Source: Adiantum capillus-veneris | Lineage: Eukaryota; Streptophyta; Polypodiopsida; Polypodiales; Pteridaceae | Direction of reading: 5' to 3' | Assembly: GCA_014529385.2 (NCBI GenBank) | Contig: CM043969.1 | Location: 11,986,648-12,050,647, forward strand | Length of the DNA stretch: 64,000 nt | Shown: one piece after another, positions 22,341-33,800 of the stretch | How positions within the stretch are numbered: the stretch's first letter is position 1 | How the letters are laid out: the number at the start of each line of letters is the position of its first letter | Position numbers and translations under genes: made by a program | The notes under the pieces: generated by a model | What the model saw: the letters and a program-made list of their open reading frames with translations, nothing else | What the model was told of the DNA's origin: nothing | Databases searched by the model: none

Positions 22341-23781
22341 CTTGGAACATTCATGAAGGTCTCCCGATTGAAGACAGAGTGCCCCTCCTAGACCATAATA
22401 GCCCCTTTGTCCCCACTATGCCCCATGACCTTCAGTGGCATGGCCTAGGTAGAGGAGTAGAAGCCGAAGGAAATGACTTTGGGGATAAAGCTGAATCACC
22501 TCCCAAAAGGCTACTCAGGGCTTAGAGCAGGATGCCACTACTATTGACACCTCCCAAGAGGCAGAAGAAGGGATAGTCATCAAACAGCAGGACCGCCAAG
22601 CCTGGTTCTCCCAACTGTCTGATAGAGTTTTCATAGGGCTTTGTCATGGGCCTAGACCTTCGTTGGATTCCCTAAAAGCCTGGGTTGCCACCAACTGGGA
22701 GAGTAGAAACCTCTACCCTTAGCATATCCAATACCTCCCTAACAATTACTACTTGTTCTTCTTTGAAGATGCTAACAGTGCTCTGCCGGTGATCTCTGAA
22801 GGCCAATGGCTAATGAAAAACACCCTCATATCCTTCTACAAATGGTATAAGGGCTTTAACCCTAAAGGAGAAAAGCCTACTAAGGTTCTTGTCAGGGTCG
22901 ATTTCTCTAACTTGCCTGTTGAGTATTACCCCTGGCTACGTAATTTGTGGAATTCTGTTGGAAAGGTATTAGGGCAAAAGGCTAGGGGAGGCATTAACCC
23001 TAAATGGGACCCACAACTCCCAATAGCAGTAGATCTGAGCAGGACCCCTCCAACAAAAATCCCGATCAAAGACTGAACTGGGCTATTGCTGCATGAGCAG
23101 AGAATTCTTTATAGAAACCTACCTACCTGGTGCTTTCACTGCTTCCAGCAAGGGCACTTGATTAGGGAGTGTCCTACTCTGCTCAAAGAAAAGCTACACA
23201 GCAACCAGATAAAGAAGCTAGAGCGCAGCATCAAAAGGACACCAATCAAGCTGTCAAGAAACCAGTGAATAAAACTGCCAAGAAAAAGACTCAGGCCTCT
23301 AATAGCAATTATTTTGATGTATTGCTTGAGGATGTGTATGAACCCTTTGCAGGTCCTTCTGAGCTTCCTAAGTAAGAACAAAGCAAAGAAAACACTGGAG
23401 CCTCCCTAAACAATGGCAACCACTTCCCCTCTGCCCCAGAAAAGGTACATCAAGTACCAGTCCCCAGTCCCCTATCCAACTCATCAAGCTCATCTGAAGC
23501 AGAAAGTGATGGTGAGTATGTTCAGAGTACTCAAGGAATACAAATAGAGGCCTCAGAAGAAATGCTCAAATTCGCTAAGGAATTGGATTTGGAAGACCAG
23601 AAAAAAAAAGAATCTTGACAGTACACCTAACCCCTCAGTGGACATATTGATGTCACATGCAGAAGAAGAGAGTCTGTCCAACTTCAAGGTTCCTAAACAC
23701 AAGAGAAAAGTTCAAAAGTCAACTGATCCTAACAGAGCATCTGTGTCATTGGTAAAACCCATTAAGAATTCAAAAAAATGA
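22341..23781 (+). pseudogene. LINE-A ORF1, copy B
   Basis: Same content as copy A: a DUF4283-like segment (22753-23076 open, VRVDFSNLPVEYYPW), a CFHCFQQGHLIREC knuckle near 23131, and a basic tail. Frame breaks occur near 22500 (one A fewer in CCCAAAAGG), at TGA 23074-23076, near 23380 and at an expanded A-run near 23610. The terminal TGA at 23779-23781 again overlaps the ORF2 ATG at 23778 as ATGA. Confidence 0.75.
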
Positions 23782-24304
23782 AGTGTCCTAACCTGAAAGG
23801 CATTACTTTGAATTGTAAAGGGCTGATAGATGTAGCCAGGCCTATGGTAATCAAGAAGTGGTTAGCTTATTTATCTTTGCAACCTGACTTTCTATGTCTA
23901 CAGGAACTTAAAGTAGCAAGGAAGACTTAGAAATGAATCTAAACAGGATCAGCTCAGGATTTAATTGGTACTTCACTAACCACAATGGTGGTAAGGGAGG
24001 CCGTGCTGTTGGGATAGCAGCCAAGTGGACCAAACAAATAGCCAGCTCCCAGTCCTCAACAAAAGGTACTTGGACTATTGTCACCCTAGCAGATCCCTTC
24101 AACTACACTATTGTAGGTGTCTATGCTCCCAACTCTATCTCTGAACGTTCCATATGCTGGAAAGAGATTGCAGGTCTACCCAAAAATATCATTATAGCAG
24201 GTGATTTCAATATGGTTGAACACATCGCTGACAGATCTAGATTACTTGGTCCAACTCTAGCAAGGTCTGAAAAGCTATGTTGGACAGACCTTTTGGATGC
24301 TTTG
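22341..24304 (+). repeat. Copy B of the 2.2-kb LINE-A tandem duplication
   Basis: From CTTGGAACATTCATGAAGG this repeats 20149-22337 with about 1-2% difference, except for the extra 224-bp unit present only in copy A. The junction at 22337-22341 (GCTTTG / TAA / CTTGGAAC) has no insertion. Copy B continues without a break into the RT region, so it is the copy joined to the element's 3' half. Confidence 0.93.
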
Positions 24305-24316
24305 AATCTGGTATAG
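23778..24316 (+). pseudogene. LINE-A ORF2 endonuclease, copy B
   Basis: Matches copy A but keeps the better motifs: CLQEL and AGDFNMVEH (GDFN intact). A one-base deletion near 23929 (AAGACTTAG) creates a stop and shifts the frame; the rest is open at 23933-24316. The sequence ends DLLDALNLV with a TAG, and the later endonuclease motifs are absent because the element is deleted here. Copy A is open but has a damaged motif; copy B keeps the motif but is frameshifted. Confidence 0.8.
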
Positions 24317-24419
24317 AGCTACCTCCCAGATTCAGCAGACTCTGACTATGTATAAAAAAATGGCCAAGGACCTTAGAGCGAAAAGAAGGATGATGATACA
24401 TGAGGAGCTCTCAATGTTG

Positions 24420-26302
24420 GAGAAATTCTCAACCAGTTGTGACCACCCCTCCAAGAGATTCACTTAGGTCAGAAATGAACTCAGGCTGGAAAAGATCCTT
24501 GAAGCCAACAGGGCCCTTGCTTTCACTAGGGAATACTGGGTTGGAAAGATAGACAGACCTACTAAAAATATGTTTCATCTTTTTTTTTTTTTTTTAAGGC
24601 CAAGGAATTCATTCCCCCCCTTAGGGGGCAGGGAGGTCTCCTCGCCCAGACCCAAAAGGAGAACTTAACCATAGCTCATGAGCACTTTATCAAAATATTC
24701 TCTGAAGCTCCAATAAGAGACAAGAAGACTCAAGAAGTAAGGGCAGAAATAGCCTTGCTAAGAGGGAAGAATATGCCTTCTAAAATGGCCATCTCCCTTG
24801 AAGCACCTGTCTCTGAAAGGGAGCTCAAAGAATGCATTGATAAACTGAAAGCTGGTAAGTCTCCTGGGCTGGATGGAGTTCTAAATGAATTCTTTAAAAT
24901 GTACAAAGACTTTGTGTCACCTTACCTGATGCTGGTGTAGCAAGAAGCTGTTAAAAAAGGATCTCTTCCAGCCTGTATCAATACAAGGGTGGTCAAGCTC
25001 CTCCATAAAAAAGGCAACAAGGAGGAGTTGAACAACTGGAGACCCATTACATTTCTGACTTCTATTTATAAAATCTTTTCTCTAGCTCTTGCCAGAAGAC
25101 TTATCCCCCTAATGGATTCTATCATTCTTAAAGAGCAAAAAGGGTTCATTAAAGGGAGATTTATCCTGGATGCAATCATTTCTCTATGGGAAGGTATGGA
25201 GCATGGTAATGAAACTGACCAAGATTTATTTTTTTCAAAGTTGACTTTGATAAAGCCTATGATAGAGTAGAGTGGGACTTCATTCTGCAACCCCTGCATG
25301 ATACTGGCTTTGGCAAAAGGTTCATAAAATTTGTACATGTTTTACTTGATAATGCTTTTGCCAAAGTTGCTATTAATGGGGATCTCACTGATCTTATTGC
25401 TCTCAAAAGATCTATTAGACAAGGGTGCCCCATAGCTACCCTTCTTTTTGCCATTGCGTCAGATGCTCTAGGATGGCTGGTGAAGGATCAGATGCACAAG
25501 GGCAACCTCAAGGGAATTCAAATAGCTGGTTCAGATGTGGATTTATGCCTTCATATGTTTGCTGATGATACTAATGCTCAGTGAAAACTTGACCAGGGAT
25601 CTGCATGCCTTTTTAAATTGTCTAAACACCTTCTGCCTAGCCAATGGTTCTCAGATTAATCACCAGAAAACTGTAGTTAAAGTCTCTAATGGTGCAGTGC
25701 CTCAGACTGTACTTGATGCAGGGTGTCAAATTATCCCTGATGGAAAAATATTCAGATTATTGGGCATACCTATGGGCCTCAAGGTAACTATGTCCCAAAG
25801 ATGGGATTCGGTGCTGGATAAATTCAGAAATAAGGTTCTGATGTGGCAAAACATGCAACCTAATCTGGCTTCCAGAACATTTGTTCTCAACCATTATATT
25901 CTGCCGTCCATTATATACTACCTCTCTTGCTGGAAACCCACTAAGCTTCAGCTTAACCAGGTTATTTCTTTTGCTAGAAGATTTCTATGGGGGGGTACAT
26001 ATGAAATTCAAAAGATTGCCAAAGTCTCCTGGAACACTTGTTGTATGCCTAAAATCAGAGGAGGCCTGGGCATCCTTAATCTAGAAAAGCTAGCAAACAA
26101 GATGGCTGGTAAGTGGATTGCTAGGGCTGTCTCCTCAGATGATTTTTGGGCCCGTCTTATTGAAAGAAATATAAGCAACTTTACAGTGAATTCTTATAAA
26201 GCTTGGAGAAATGTTACATTGTGGGACACTATCACCTCCAATGTTAGTATTAACCCTACAGGCAGCCCCCCTAACTGTTGCACTTTGGAAGTCTTGGTTT
26301 GA
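24420..26302 (+). pseudogene. LINE-A ORF2 reverse transcriptase
   Basis: Fingers and palm motifs: AGKSPGLDGVLNEFF, NNWRPITFLTSIYKIFS, EQKGFIKGRFILDAI, VDFDKAYDRVEWDFI (second frame), SIRQGCPIATLLFAIA and the catalytic FADD at 25558-25569. The thumb side reads KTVVKVSNG, FRLLGIPMG and RFLWGGT. A CAG-to-TAG stop lies at 24938-24940, and frameshifts occur near 25235 (T-run) and 25580. A 17-base T tract at about 24580 expands what should be a short Leu/Phe stretch. The catalytic Asp pair is intact even though the frame is not. Confidence 0.9.
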
Positions 26303-27295
26303 GATTAGGAGCAGTATGCACATCCCTCTGAAGAAGGCCTTGTCTCATGACTTTATTATGCAGGACTCTATCTGGATTGGGAGTATACCTAAGAGAACTG
26401 GAAGGATTCTTAACATCAAGGCTCGTAAATGCTTTAAAGCTGGCTTCCAAAGCTGGTTTGAACTGTTTGTAAACATAGACTGGATAACACTTGATTTTCT
26501 TACTAATAATACTAATTTGTCATCTGGCTGTTGTGCTGAGATTTGGAACAGGGTAACTGAACTTAAAACACTGCTCCAAGTGGAATGGACTGCAAGATCC
26601 AACCATGGGAAGCTAGAAGAATGGGCTTGGAAAGCCTACACCAACTACAGCAAGGCTCAGGATTTTGATGAAGCTCTAAGGAAAAAGCTGAACAAAAAAT
26701 GGAGTGTTCAATGGAACTCAAGACAGTGGATTTATAGGTTCAAATGTGTATGGAGCTTTGATTTCCAATTAAGCACAGTTTTCTAGCCTAGGCTATTCTC
26801 CACCAAGGAGTATGGACTGGCTGCAGGGCACTTAAAGCCAAAATTGGAGATGGGAAATGCAAAAGACGCCAAGCAGTGGAAGACTTACCTCACATTTTCT
26901 TTGGGTGCAATTCCAATCAAAGGAAACTACACATATTGCAGTATTGCTGCTCTAGCCTTCACCCCCAACCCCTTACAGCCAAAGAAATCCTCCTGGGTGA
27001 ATGTCACAGGCTGGACATCCCTTTATGGAATCTGTGGAGAATGGAATATTTATGGGCTTGCTCGACTCAAAGGAATGAAGCAATTTTTCAAAACCAATTC
27101 ACTGATAACTCTGTTGTCTTCTCCATGGAGCTCAAAAGGGTAGCTATAAAAACTTCCAAGCTAATGATAGATGTACTTTGTCTGCCCCTTAAGTCTATTC
27201 AACAAAGCCTAAGGTGGCAAAGTTGGCAAGATGCCATGCTGTCTTTTTACTCTCCAGATAGACTTAGAATGATTTATTCATGTCTGGCATTGTAA
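26303..27295 (+). pseudogene. LINE-A ORF2 C-terminal region with zinc-finger RT-associated motif
   Basis: Reads IWIGSIPKRTGRILNIKARK, EEWAWKAYTNYSKAQDF and WNSRQWIYRFKCVWSFDF. After a frameshift near 26790 it reads CKRRQAVEDLPHIFFGC (bases 26858-26920). This is the zf-RVT type, with the second Cys replaced by Arg. It ends LRMIYSCLAL at the TAA 27293-27295. It lies directly before the 3' UTR and poly(A), as in other plant LINEs. Confidence 0.8.
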
Positions 27296-27374
27296 TTTGT
27301 TGGGACGCCTCTCTTCCCTCCTGTGAGGCACTGTTGTAATTCTCCACCCTTTCAATACCATTTCCAGTTTTCTC

Positions 27375-27396
27375 AAAAAAAAAAAAAGAGTTGCAC
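27375..27396 (+). other. LINE-A poly(A) tail and right target-site duplication
   Basis: Thirteen A bases (27375-27387) run into GAGTTGCAC. The duplication AAAGAGTTGCAC (27385-27396) shares its first three bases with the tail. Confidence 0.9.
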
Positions 27397-28744
27397 TAGT
27401 ATGAGTTGCATCAATGAAGCTAGGAATGTTTAGTTGTACAAGAAAATGGTTAGGGAGGGATGTTATTTTCTACCAATAGGAACACGCGCGGACCATTCGC
27501 TTCAAACATTAGACTATTGTACTCATAGATGTGGTCTAATGAAGGACCCAACCCATGCAGCCACCCTCAGTGAGAACCACATCCGCCGTATCCACGTTTA
27601 TAACCAAGAAATCTAAATTGATGTTCTTCAAGAATACAACGTAAACAATATATATCTCTCCATCTACTCAATAAAGTATCCTCTCTATCTTTGTTGTGAT
27701 CATTGTCCTTACCATGAAAGTTTGGGGATTCATGCTTTTACGAAATTCGACCACCTCTTTCGAGGTTAAAGACGGCAACAAATCAACATTAAAGGAAGTA
27801 CCAGCACCTTGGGCATATTTCCTATTGGAGCTAATGTAGTGCCCTTGGCTATAAATTGTGCCTCTACTACATCTTCTTGACCCATGAAATTGACTATGAG
27901 ATCTGTTAGTCATGTAACATTCTCAATTTAAATGTGCAGCAATTTAGTGCTTTGACAAATATGTGAGCGCTTCTAATGATTTGAAGTCCTTATGTTTGCC
28001 TAAATCATAGTCCTCATCATAGACGAGATCTATGTTTTCCTTACAAACATTAGGCATAGGATTTGTGCGGTCTCTACAAAATTGAAAAGAAATACCTCAC
28101 ATTTGTGCTTAGTAAGTGTAAATGTCTTGATATGCTTTGAAATATGCAACTTTTCTTTGACTTTCTGGAAATTACTGTATAAGAGTGAAATCCATGGTTG
28201 TAATCACATACAAAAGCATACCTCCCCCCCAACTCCTCCCCCACCTGTTTCCAATATCAATGAGAGGACACGGGACACAACCTTCTTGCATATCCCAATT
28301 CACTTGAATTTTTAAATAGTATGTTAAGGGCCTAGATAGCGTAGAACACCACACTACAATGTCAGCAATGTATAATGCAACAACTAATTATTAAGAGTGC
28401 ACATGATGCTTGGTTCTATTTTTAAGAGTTCATAACAGGTGCATAACCATGTGAAAGTAGAAAAGAATCACCCTTTGAGTGCCAAATTTGAAAAGATTGT
28501 TTCAAACCATAGATTGACTAAAGATGAGTGTGTCCTCCATATGTAGTAGCAATTCCAAAGGTGCACTGAAGATAGCAAATTATTATTATTTATTGCATGT
28601 GTTTTTTCTTGTGTAGGAGGATGGGCTTGGGCAAGGCATACTTCTATGCCATTTACCACTTTGACGAGGTTGTGTTTCTCCATATTTATCCCCATAGTCA
28701 TATGTGAGGATCGATAATTCTTGTAGTTAAGCCTATTATCCACC
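27397..28744. other. Unassigned flank between LINE-A and LINE-B
   Basis: Host-side flank of the LINE-A insertion. Short open frames on both strands (27434-27616 +, 27668-27913 -) have no recognisable domain. A C-rich stretch occurs at 28222-28245. I see no RNA gene or terminal repeat. Confidence 0.5.
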
Positions 28745-29554
28745 TTTCGAACAGGTCTCAGGTTGTTGGCCAATGATTTGGCTGAGATGATCAGCAACGA
28801 AGACAGAGTAACTTTGCTCGAGAGTGTCCATAGGAAGATATCCCAACCTGAAGCCAATCGTCTTGAGGTGACCTTTTCTAAAGATGAGTGTTTGTTTGCG
28901 TTACAAGCTCTGGGCACCACTGAATTCTTTAGGGAGTTCTGGGATGACCTCAAGGTCCCGGTCGCGCTATTCAAGCTTTTGTCAGTGGATCCTTGTATTA
29001 AGAGAGGGTTGATCAAGCCTATCCCCAAACAGGTTTATTGGTCACATCTTAAGCATTGGCGTCCCTTAACTATGATGCCTGTGTCATACAAAATCATTGC
29101 CAAAGCAGTCGCGCTTAGAATTTCCCCCCTCCTGGTCAGAATCATCTCCCCGCATCAGTATGGGTTTATCAAAGGAAGATCAATATATGAAATATATTGG
29201 CAGCAATGGTTGACATTGAGTACATAGCCTTCACAAAAAGATTGCATTTTGCTTCAACTAGACCTGGACAAGGCGTACCATAGGATCATGTGTTCCTTCA
29301 TTGAAGATGTCATGAAAGCACTAGGCTTTGGGCCTCGCCTCTATTGACTTATACACACTTTGGGTGCAAGCAGTCAATTTGAGCTCTTATTCAATGATAG
29401 AATTGTGGGCTCCTTTGAAGTCCGAAGATCTATCAAAGCAAGGTTTCCCCCTGGACCCTCTTCTCTTTGCCATTGGTTTGCATCCTCTAATTACGATGCT
29501 CGAATCTACTGCTGTGGAGGATGAAATTCAAGGTTTAACTTTGCCCAACAATGA
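28745..29554 (+). pseudogene. LINE-B reverse transcriptase, 5' half (interrupted by GYP2)
   Basis: A different LINE family from LINE-A. Motifs: FSKDECLFALQALG, FFREFWDDLKVPV, LKHWRPLTMMPVSYKIIAK, HQYGFIKGRSIYE, QLDLDKAYHR, MKALGFGPR and ARFPPGPSSLC-type, then GLTLPNNDQL at the break. Stops at 29226-29228 and after 29344 and a frameshift near 29440 disable it. The reading resumes after GYP2 at 48777. No ORF1 or endonuclease of this family is recognisable to the left, so it is probably 5'-truncated. Confidence 0.88.
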
Positions 29555-29559
29555 CCAAC
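29555..29559 (+). repeat. GYP2 5-bp target-site duplication CCAAC (right copy 48772-48776)
   Basis: CCAAC precedes TGTTAAGG at 29560 and follows ...CTCAACA at 48771. Five bases is the normal Ty3/gypsy target duplication. The two flanks join into a continuous LINE-B reading, which confirms the insertion site. Confidence 0.95.
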
Positions 29560-29804
29560 TGTTAAGGCGGTTACGCCGCTAGTGGAAGCTAAATAGCGAG
29601 AACTCAACCATGAGAACATCTCTACTAATTACATCAGCAAGTGAAGTTACTTCGGGATTACAAGCTGGAAACTCAATTGAGTCCCGTTACTTAATGAATG
29701 GCTCAATTCAAAATCAATGTCGGAAAGACATTTATTACAACCAATGGTTACAAAAATGATGAGTGTGAGCAAAAATGTGGGTGTGATTCTCTGCTTTCTC
29801 AACA
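29560..29804 (-). repeat. GYP2 short LTR with internal deletion
   Basis: Same ends as the full LTR (TGTTAAGG ... TCTCAACA), but the middle is gone: the first 51 bases join directly to TGAGAACATCTC. About 680 bases are lost, including the TATA box (30561-30568 in the full copy). It borders the left target duplication. Confidence 0.92.
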
Positions 29805-29847
29805 CTCCCCCCCTCCGCGTTCATGTCGTCCCTGACATGGCGCCAAA
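29805..29847 (-). other. 43-bp remnant internal region: PPT joined to PBS
   Basis: The first 35 bases equal the PPT-side sequence next to the full LTR (CTCCCCCCCTCCGCG ...). The last eight (GCGCCAAA) equal the PBS side at 47833-47840. Almost the whole internal region between two LTRs has therefore been removed. Confidence 0.9.
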
Positions 29848-30776
29848 TGTTAAGGCGGTTACGCCGCTAGCGGAAGCTAAATAGCGAGAACTCAACCAAC
29901 AACAGAATTTGTCAGACGAGGACGGAGCTTGACCCGCAGGCGCATGGAAACAACTAGGTGGGTGTCAAATCACCTACTCGACCTTCTAAAGACAATCACT
30001 ACTAAGGAAATCAAATCTAAGTTCTAGAATACGCAAGTGACTGAAATCCGTACTACGAACGAATACTATACGAAACAGGATCTAGAATCATTGAATCGAT
30101 CTCAAACTCAAGGGGAAGTCTATACACTAGGTAAGAACAACACTCTAAAGACTTGAACTGCAAAATCAACCTATAACCACTCCGTGCGGTAAACACGTAT
30201 GAAGACAGGCCGAAAAATACGAGTGATCGAAACTTGACCCCGATGGTACTAATGTGTAGCTCTACTCGTTGTGGTTCTATAGATATGCTGCATGCTCTAT
30301 TCCGACACACGAGTTGGAAGAAAACTCACACCGAAGCTCGTAGGAACTTACCACACATAGAAGCCGATAGCGCGCACTCTTGGTATCAGTGCGTAGCTCT
30401 CGCCATTGCTAACACAATGGCGGTGTCGCTTCTCCAATGGCGGCTCCGTAGCTCGCGTAGCAAGTAGATAAGACTCTTTCTCTCTCTCTCACTCAGTCAC
30501 GGCACTCAAAAACTCACTTTGATTAATAATCTGAATCCTCTTAGGTTACAAAAACTTTGGCTTATATACCTCAGCCTTGGAGGTGAGAACATCTCTACTA
30601 ATTACATCAGCAAGTGAAGTTACTTCGGGATTACAAGCTGGAAACTCAATTGAGTCTCGTTACTTAATGAATGGCTCAATTCAAAATCAATGTCGGAAAG
30701 ACATTTATTACAATCAATTGTTACAAAAATGATGAGTGTGAGCAAAATGTGGGTGTGATCCTCTGCTGGCTCAACA
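29848..30776 (-). repeat. GYP2 3' LTR (full length, 929 bp)
   Basis: Nearly identical to 47841-48771. On the minus strand it starts TGTTGAGCC and ends CGCCTTAACA. A minus-strand TATA box (GGTATATAAG, core 30561-30568) precedes the inferred transcription start. A (TC)n tract and an 85-codon minus frame (30053-30310) occur in both LTR copies; I do not regard the frame as a gene. Confidence 0.95.
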
Positions 30777-30788
30777 CTCCCCCCCTCC
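30777..30788 (-). other. GYP2 polypurine tract
   Basis: GGAGGGGGGGAG on the minus strand lies directly next to the LTR start TGTTGAG. A small inverted repeat CATGTC/GACATG lies just inside it. Confidence 0.9.
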
Positions 30789-30825
30789 GCGTTCATGTCG
30801 TCCCTGACATGACTTTTATGCTTGG

Positions 30826-33800
30826 TCAATAAAGTCCTGTCGTCTTGAGCATCTGCAAATGTGATTCGTATCGTAGGTTGCCGATGGTCAAGGTTGGGCC
30901 GAATATTTTACTTTCGTGGGTAAAAAAGCCGGTGTAGAAAGCTTCTTCGAATGTTTGCATGTGGAAGCTAGGAAAAAACATAATCCTCTGGTATAGGAGG
31001 TGCAACACTTTTGGAGAAGGCTGCAATGAAAGATCATACATCATATCAGTCACTGTGTCGGCCGTCGATAGTAGACTCGAGGTCGTGGCTTTATCTGGCG
31101 CGAACACTTCAATGCAAGCTAAGAGAGTCCTGCAAATTTTCTTGAGCATCTGACACGAAAGGTCAAGAGAGCCAGTAAAGAGCTTGATGGTGTCCGTTAG
31201 GGTTTTCACCATGTAGGCTTTACCTATTCTCTCTCCTGCCTTTGGTCCTGGCATCCTGGGGTAATTAAGCCAATTTGGCTTCTTTTCTGCAATCCTGCCA
31301 TGCTCTTTCCAGCTTCTGACTCTTGGCACCGGGCAGAAGGTTGCATCCTCCCGAATCTCCTTTGGTGCCTCTACCAAGTAGATGAGGTAGGCTGGGTATT
31401 TGTTCAGCCAACCTTTCCTCCATCTAGGCTGCGAATCCACAATCTTCTTTGATTGTTCCTCTTTTGTGATGTCTCCTTCGTAAAGAGCGACATACTGCTC
31501 CTCCTCTATTCTCTTTTTCATTTTTATCACTTCAAACTTTATCAAAGGGAAAGGCAGGCTGGGTTGCATCCTCTCTTCATGGAGCACTTTTGTGTCTAAT
31601 CCCTGAAGTCTAATGGAGATTAGGAGTCTCCTCTCCCATTCCATTTCCGCCTTGCCACTCTCCTCTGTTGACTTTGCTATTTGGTCATGGAGCCTTTGTT
31701 CTTCTTCTTCAGAGATTCCTGAAGTCGAGGCCACCTCGTGAACTGGGGCTGGATCTTCAATTGTGGTTGCCTCTCCAGTTTCTGGTAGCTCTATGGCTGC
31801 TCCACCTGATTCTTCTTTTGGTATCTCTGTCTCTCTTCTTTGTTGCTCTTGTAGATCTTGGAGCTGTTTGCGGAGGGTCTCATTCTCTGTTCTTAGTGTT
31901 TGATTTTCTAAAGTGAGCCTCTCCTCTGCTGCCAATGATCCCTCCGCAATGTGCAACCTTTGCACTTGCTCTAATCTTAGCTCTCTTTGTAAGCTCCCTC
32001 TGTTCGGTTCCTGCTCTGCTAGCTCTAGGGGTAGTCCTGAGTCTAGTGATTGTTCTTTCTTGGAGCTCGACTCTTTCCCTTAGCTCAATGAGCTCATCTT
32101 TAGCCGCCTCCAAGTCGTCTTCCATCCGCTCCCTTGCTTCCTGTGCACTTGTTACTTCTCTTGAAGCCTCGGCTAGCTGGAGTATCAAGCCGTCTCTCTC
32201 GTTTTCCGCATCGTAGAGTGATGCTTTATGACTTTCAGATTCAGTCATAGCATCCTCTAATTTCCTCTGCAAATTGGCTTCCCTTTGTTTGGCTGTCTCA
32301 ATCTCCACTTCCTTTGCCTTGGATCTTTCTTTGATCTTGTTGAGCAGTTCATGCACCATGTGCATGTCTTTTTCATCTTCATCTGTCAACTCTAAAGCTT
32401 TTTCTGCCACCACCTCCACTGGCTTCGGCTCTTCTAGTACGTTCTGCTCGTCCAGTTTCTCTTCACTCTCTTTTGTACTCTTTATTTTTTCCTCTGTCCC
32501 TCTCCGATCATCTTGTTTTTGTAGGTGGATCCCATAGACCGCCTCAAGGGCCTCTTCTTCAGTGTACCCTATCGCTACCAGATCCTCATAATCGTTTTTC
32601 TTTTGCTGAATTGGATCTATCTCCTTTTCCTTGGTCTCGGCCTCCGGCTTTTCCATACCAGCCGTGTCCATCTCTACTGTGGTCTCTTCCACAATGATTT
32701 CCGTCTTCTTCGGGCTTGGTACATCAGTAAAGGAGGGCTGATTGTCCTCAGTCATCTTGGCTTTCCCTTTGTTTGCTTGCCCGTCTTTCTCTTGAGGTTC
32801 AGTAGACTCATCTACTTTCTTCTTCTTCCCCTTGTTGTCCTTTTTCAGCTCAGCTTTTAAAAGCTGTACTTCCTCTTCAGTGTATGGCTCGACAGGTTGC
32901 TGCTCCAGTATAGCCTCTGACTCCTCATAAGCTCTAATATATTGATCATATTGATCAACATGTGGCCTGGCTGAGCTAGTTCCGACTTTAGTGGGGTCTG
33001 GAACCCACTTTTCTTCAAAGTCCCCCTTTAGAGCTCTTTCCGCTCTAAACTGCTCCACCAGTCTTTCCATTCTTGCCGCTTTCTGACTTTTGGTTTGCTT
33101 GGGAGCAACCTTCTTCTTTGCTTTCTTCATAAGCGGCTCATCCACATCCTCTTCAGGTTCTGAAACTATTTCTAGTTTCCTGCGTGCTCTTGTGGACGCC
33201 CTCTTGGATACTTCAGGCTGTTCTTCCTTCTCATCGGCTTCTCTGAGCCACTCATTCTGGAGGGAACCTTTGGCCATTGATCTCTGGCTCCAATAGCTTC
33301 ATAAGCTATTCTTGTCAAAACTTCAGCTCCTCCTATATACTTTGGCTTCTCGTTGTGCATGGCAATTACTTGCTCGTGGATGTGTTGAGCGTAATTCACC
33401 TCCTTTGGCATATTGCTCTTCAATGCCCATGTGATGGTAGTTGCAATGGTATGGGTGGGTCGTATACTTTTGCGGTCTTTTACTGCAAATATGGAGAAGT
33501 TTGTAAGTACAGGCAAAGGGTTGCCGCTCTTTGCTGCTGCCTATATCCATAGGTTTTTTTCTTTTCTTGGATATAAACTCTATCCCTTCTCTCTCTGACA
33601 GAGCTCCCTTTGTTGTGTTGCTGCAGTTGCAATGAGCTGTGGAATGATCTGTGACCTCAATTGTCTCTCTATCCTCTCAATATGGCTGTCAATGTGGCTT
33701 TCCCATCCTTCTGAATGGAGGTTGCCAACTCATACATCTTCTTATCTACTAAGAGTTGGTGGTGAAGTGATGTAAGAAGTTGTGTTTAAGTGTACCGCTT

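Larger units (their letters stand above)
19560..27384 (+). mobile_element. LINE-A, L1-type non-LTR retrotransposon with 12-bp TSD
   Basis: A 7.8-kb element bounded by identical 12-bp target duplications and ending in a poly(A) tail (27375-27387). The order is 5' UTR, ORF1 (DUF4283-like RNA-binding segment plus CCHC knuckle), ORF2 endonuclease, RT and a C-terminal zinc-finger region. It carries a direct tandem duplication of ORF1 plus endonuclease (20149-22337 and 22341-24304), a nested 224-bp duplication, a deletion between endonuclease and RT, and several frameshifts, so it is inactive. Confidence 0.92.

Noticed and set aside
20149-24304. The 2.2-kb duplication as simple assembly error
   Set aside because: Copies differ by substitutions, indels and an extra 224-bp unit, so they are distinct sequences; read support is still needed.
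24577-24600. T-tract as poly(A) tail of a minus-strand SINE insertion
   Set aside because: LINE-A coding sequence continues on both sides without target duplication, so it is homopolymer expansion.
30053-30310. 85-codon minus frame conserved in both GYP2 LTRs
   Set aside because: Conservation follows from LTR identity. There is no domain, and a frame inside R-U5/U3 is expected by chance.
31668-33296. Several + strand ORFs opposite the accessory gene
   Set aside because: Ser/Leu/Phe-rich mirror images of the Lys/Glu-rich coiled-coil frame; shadows.
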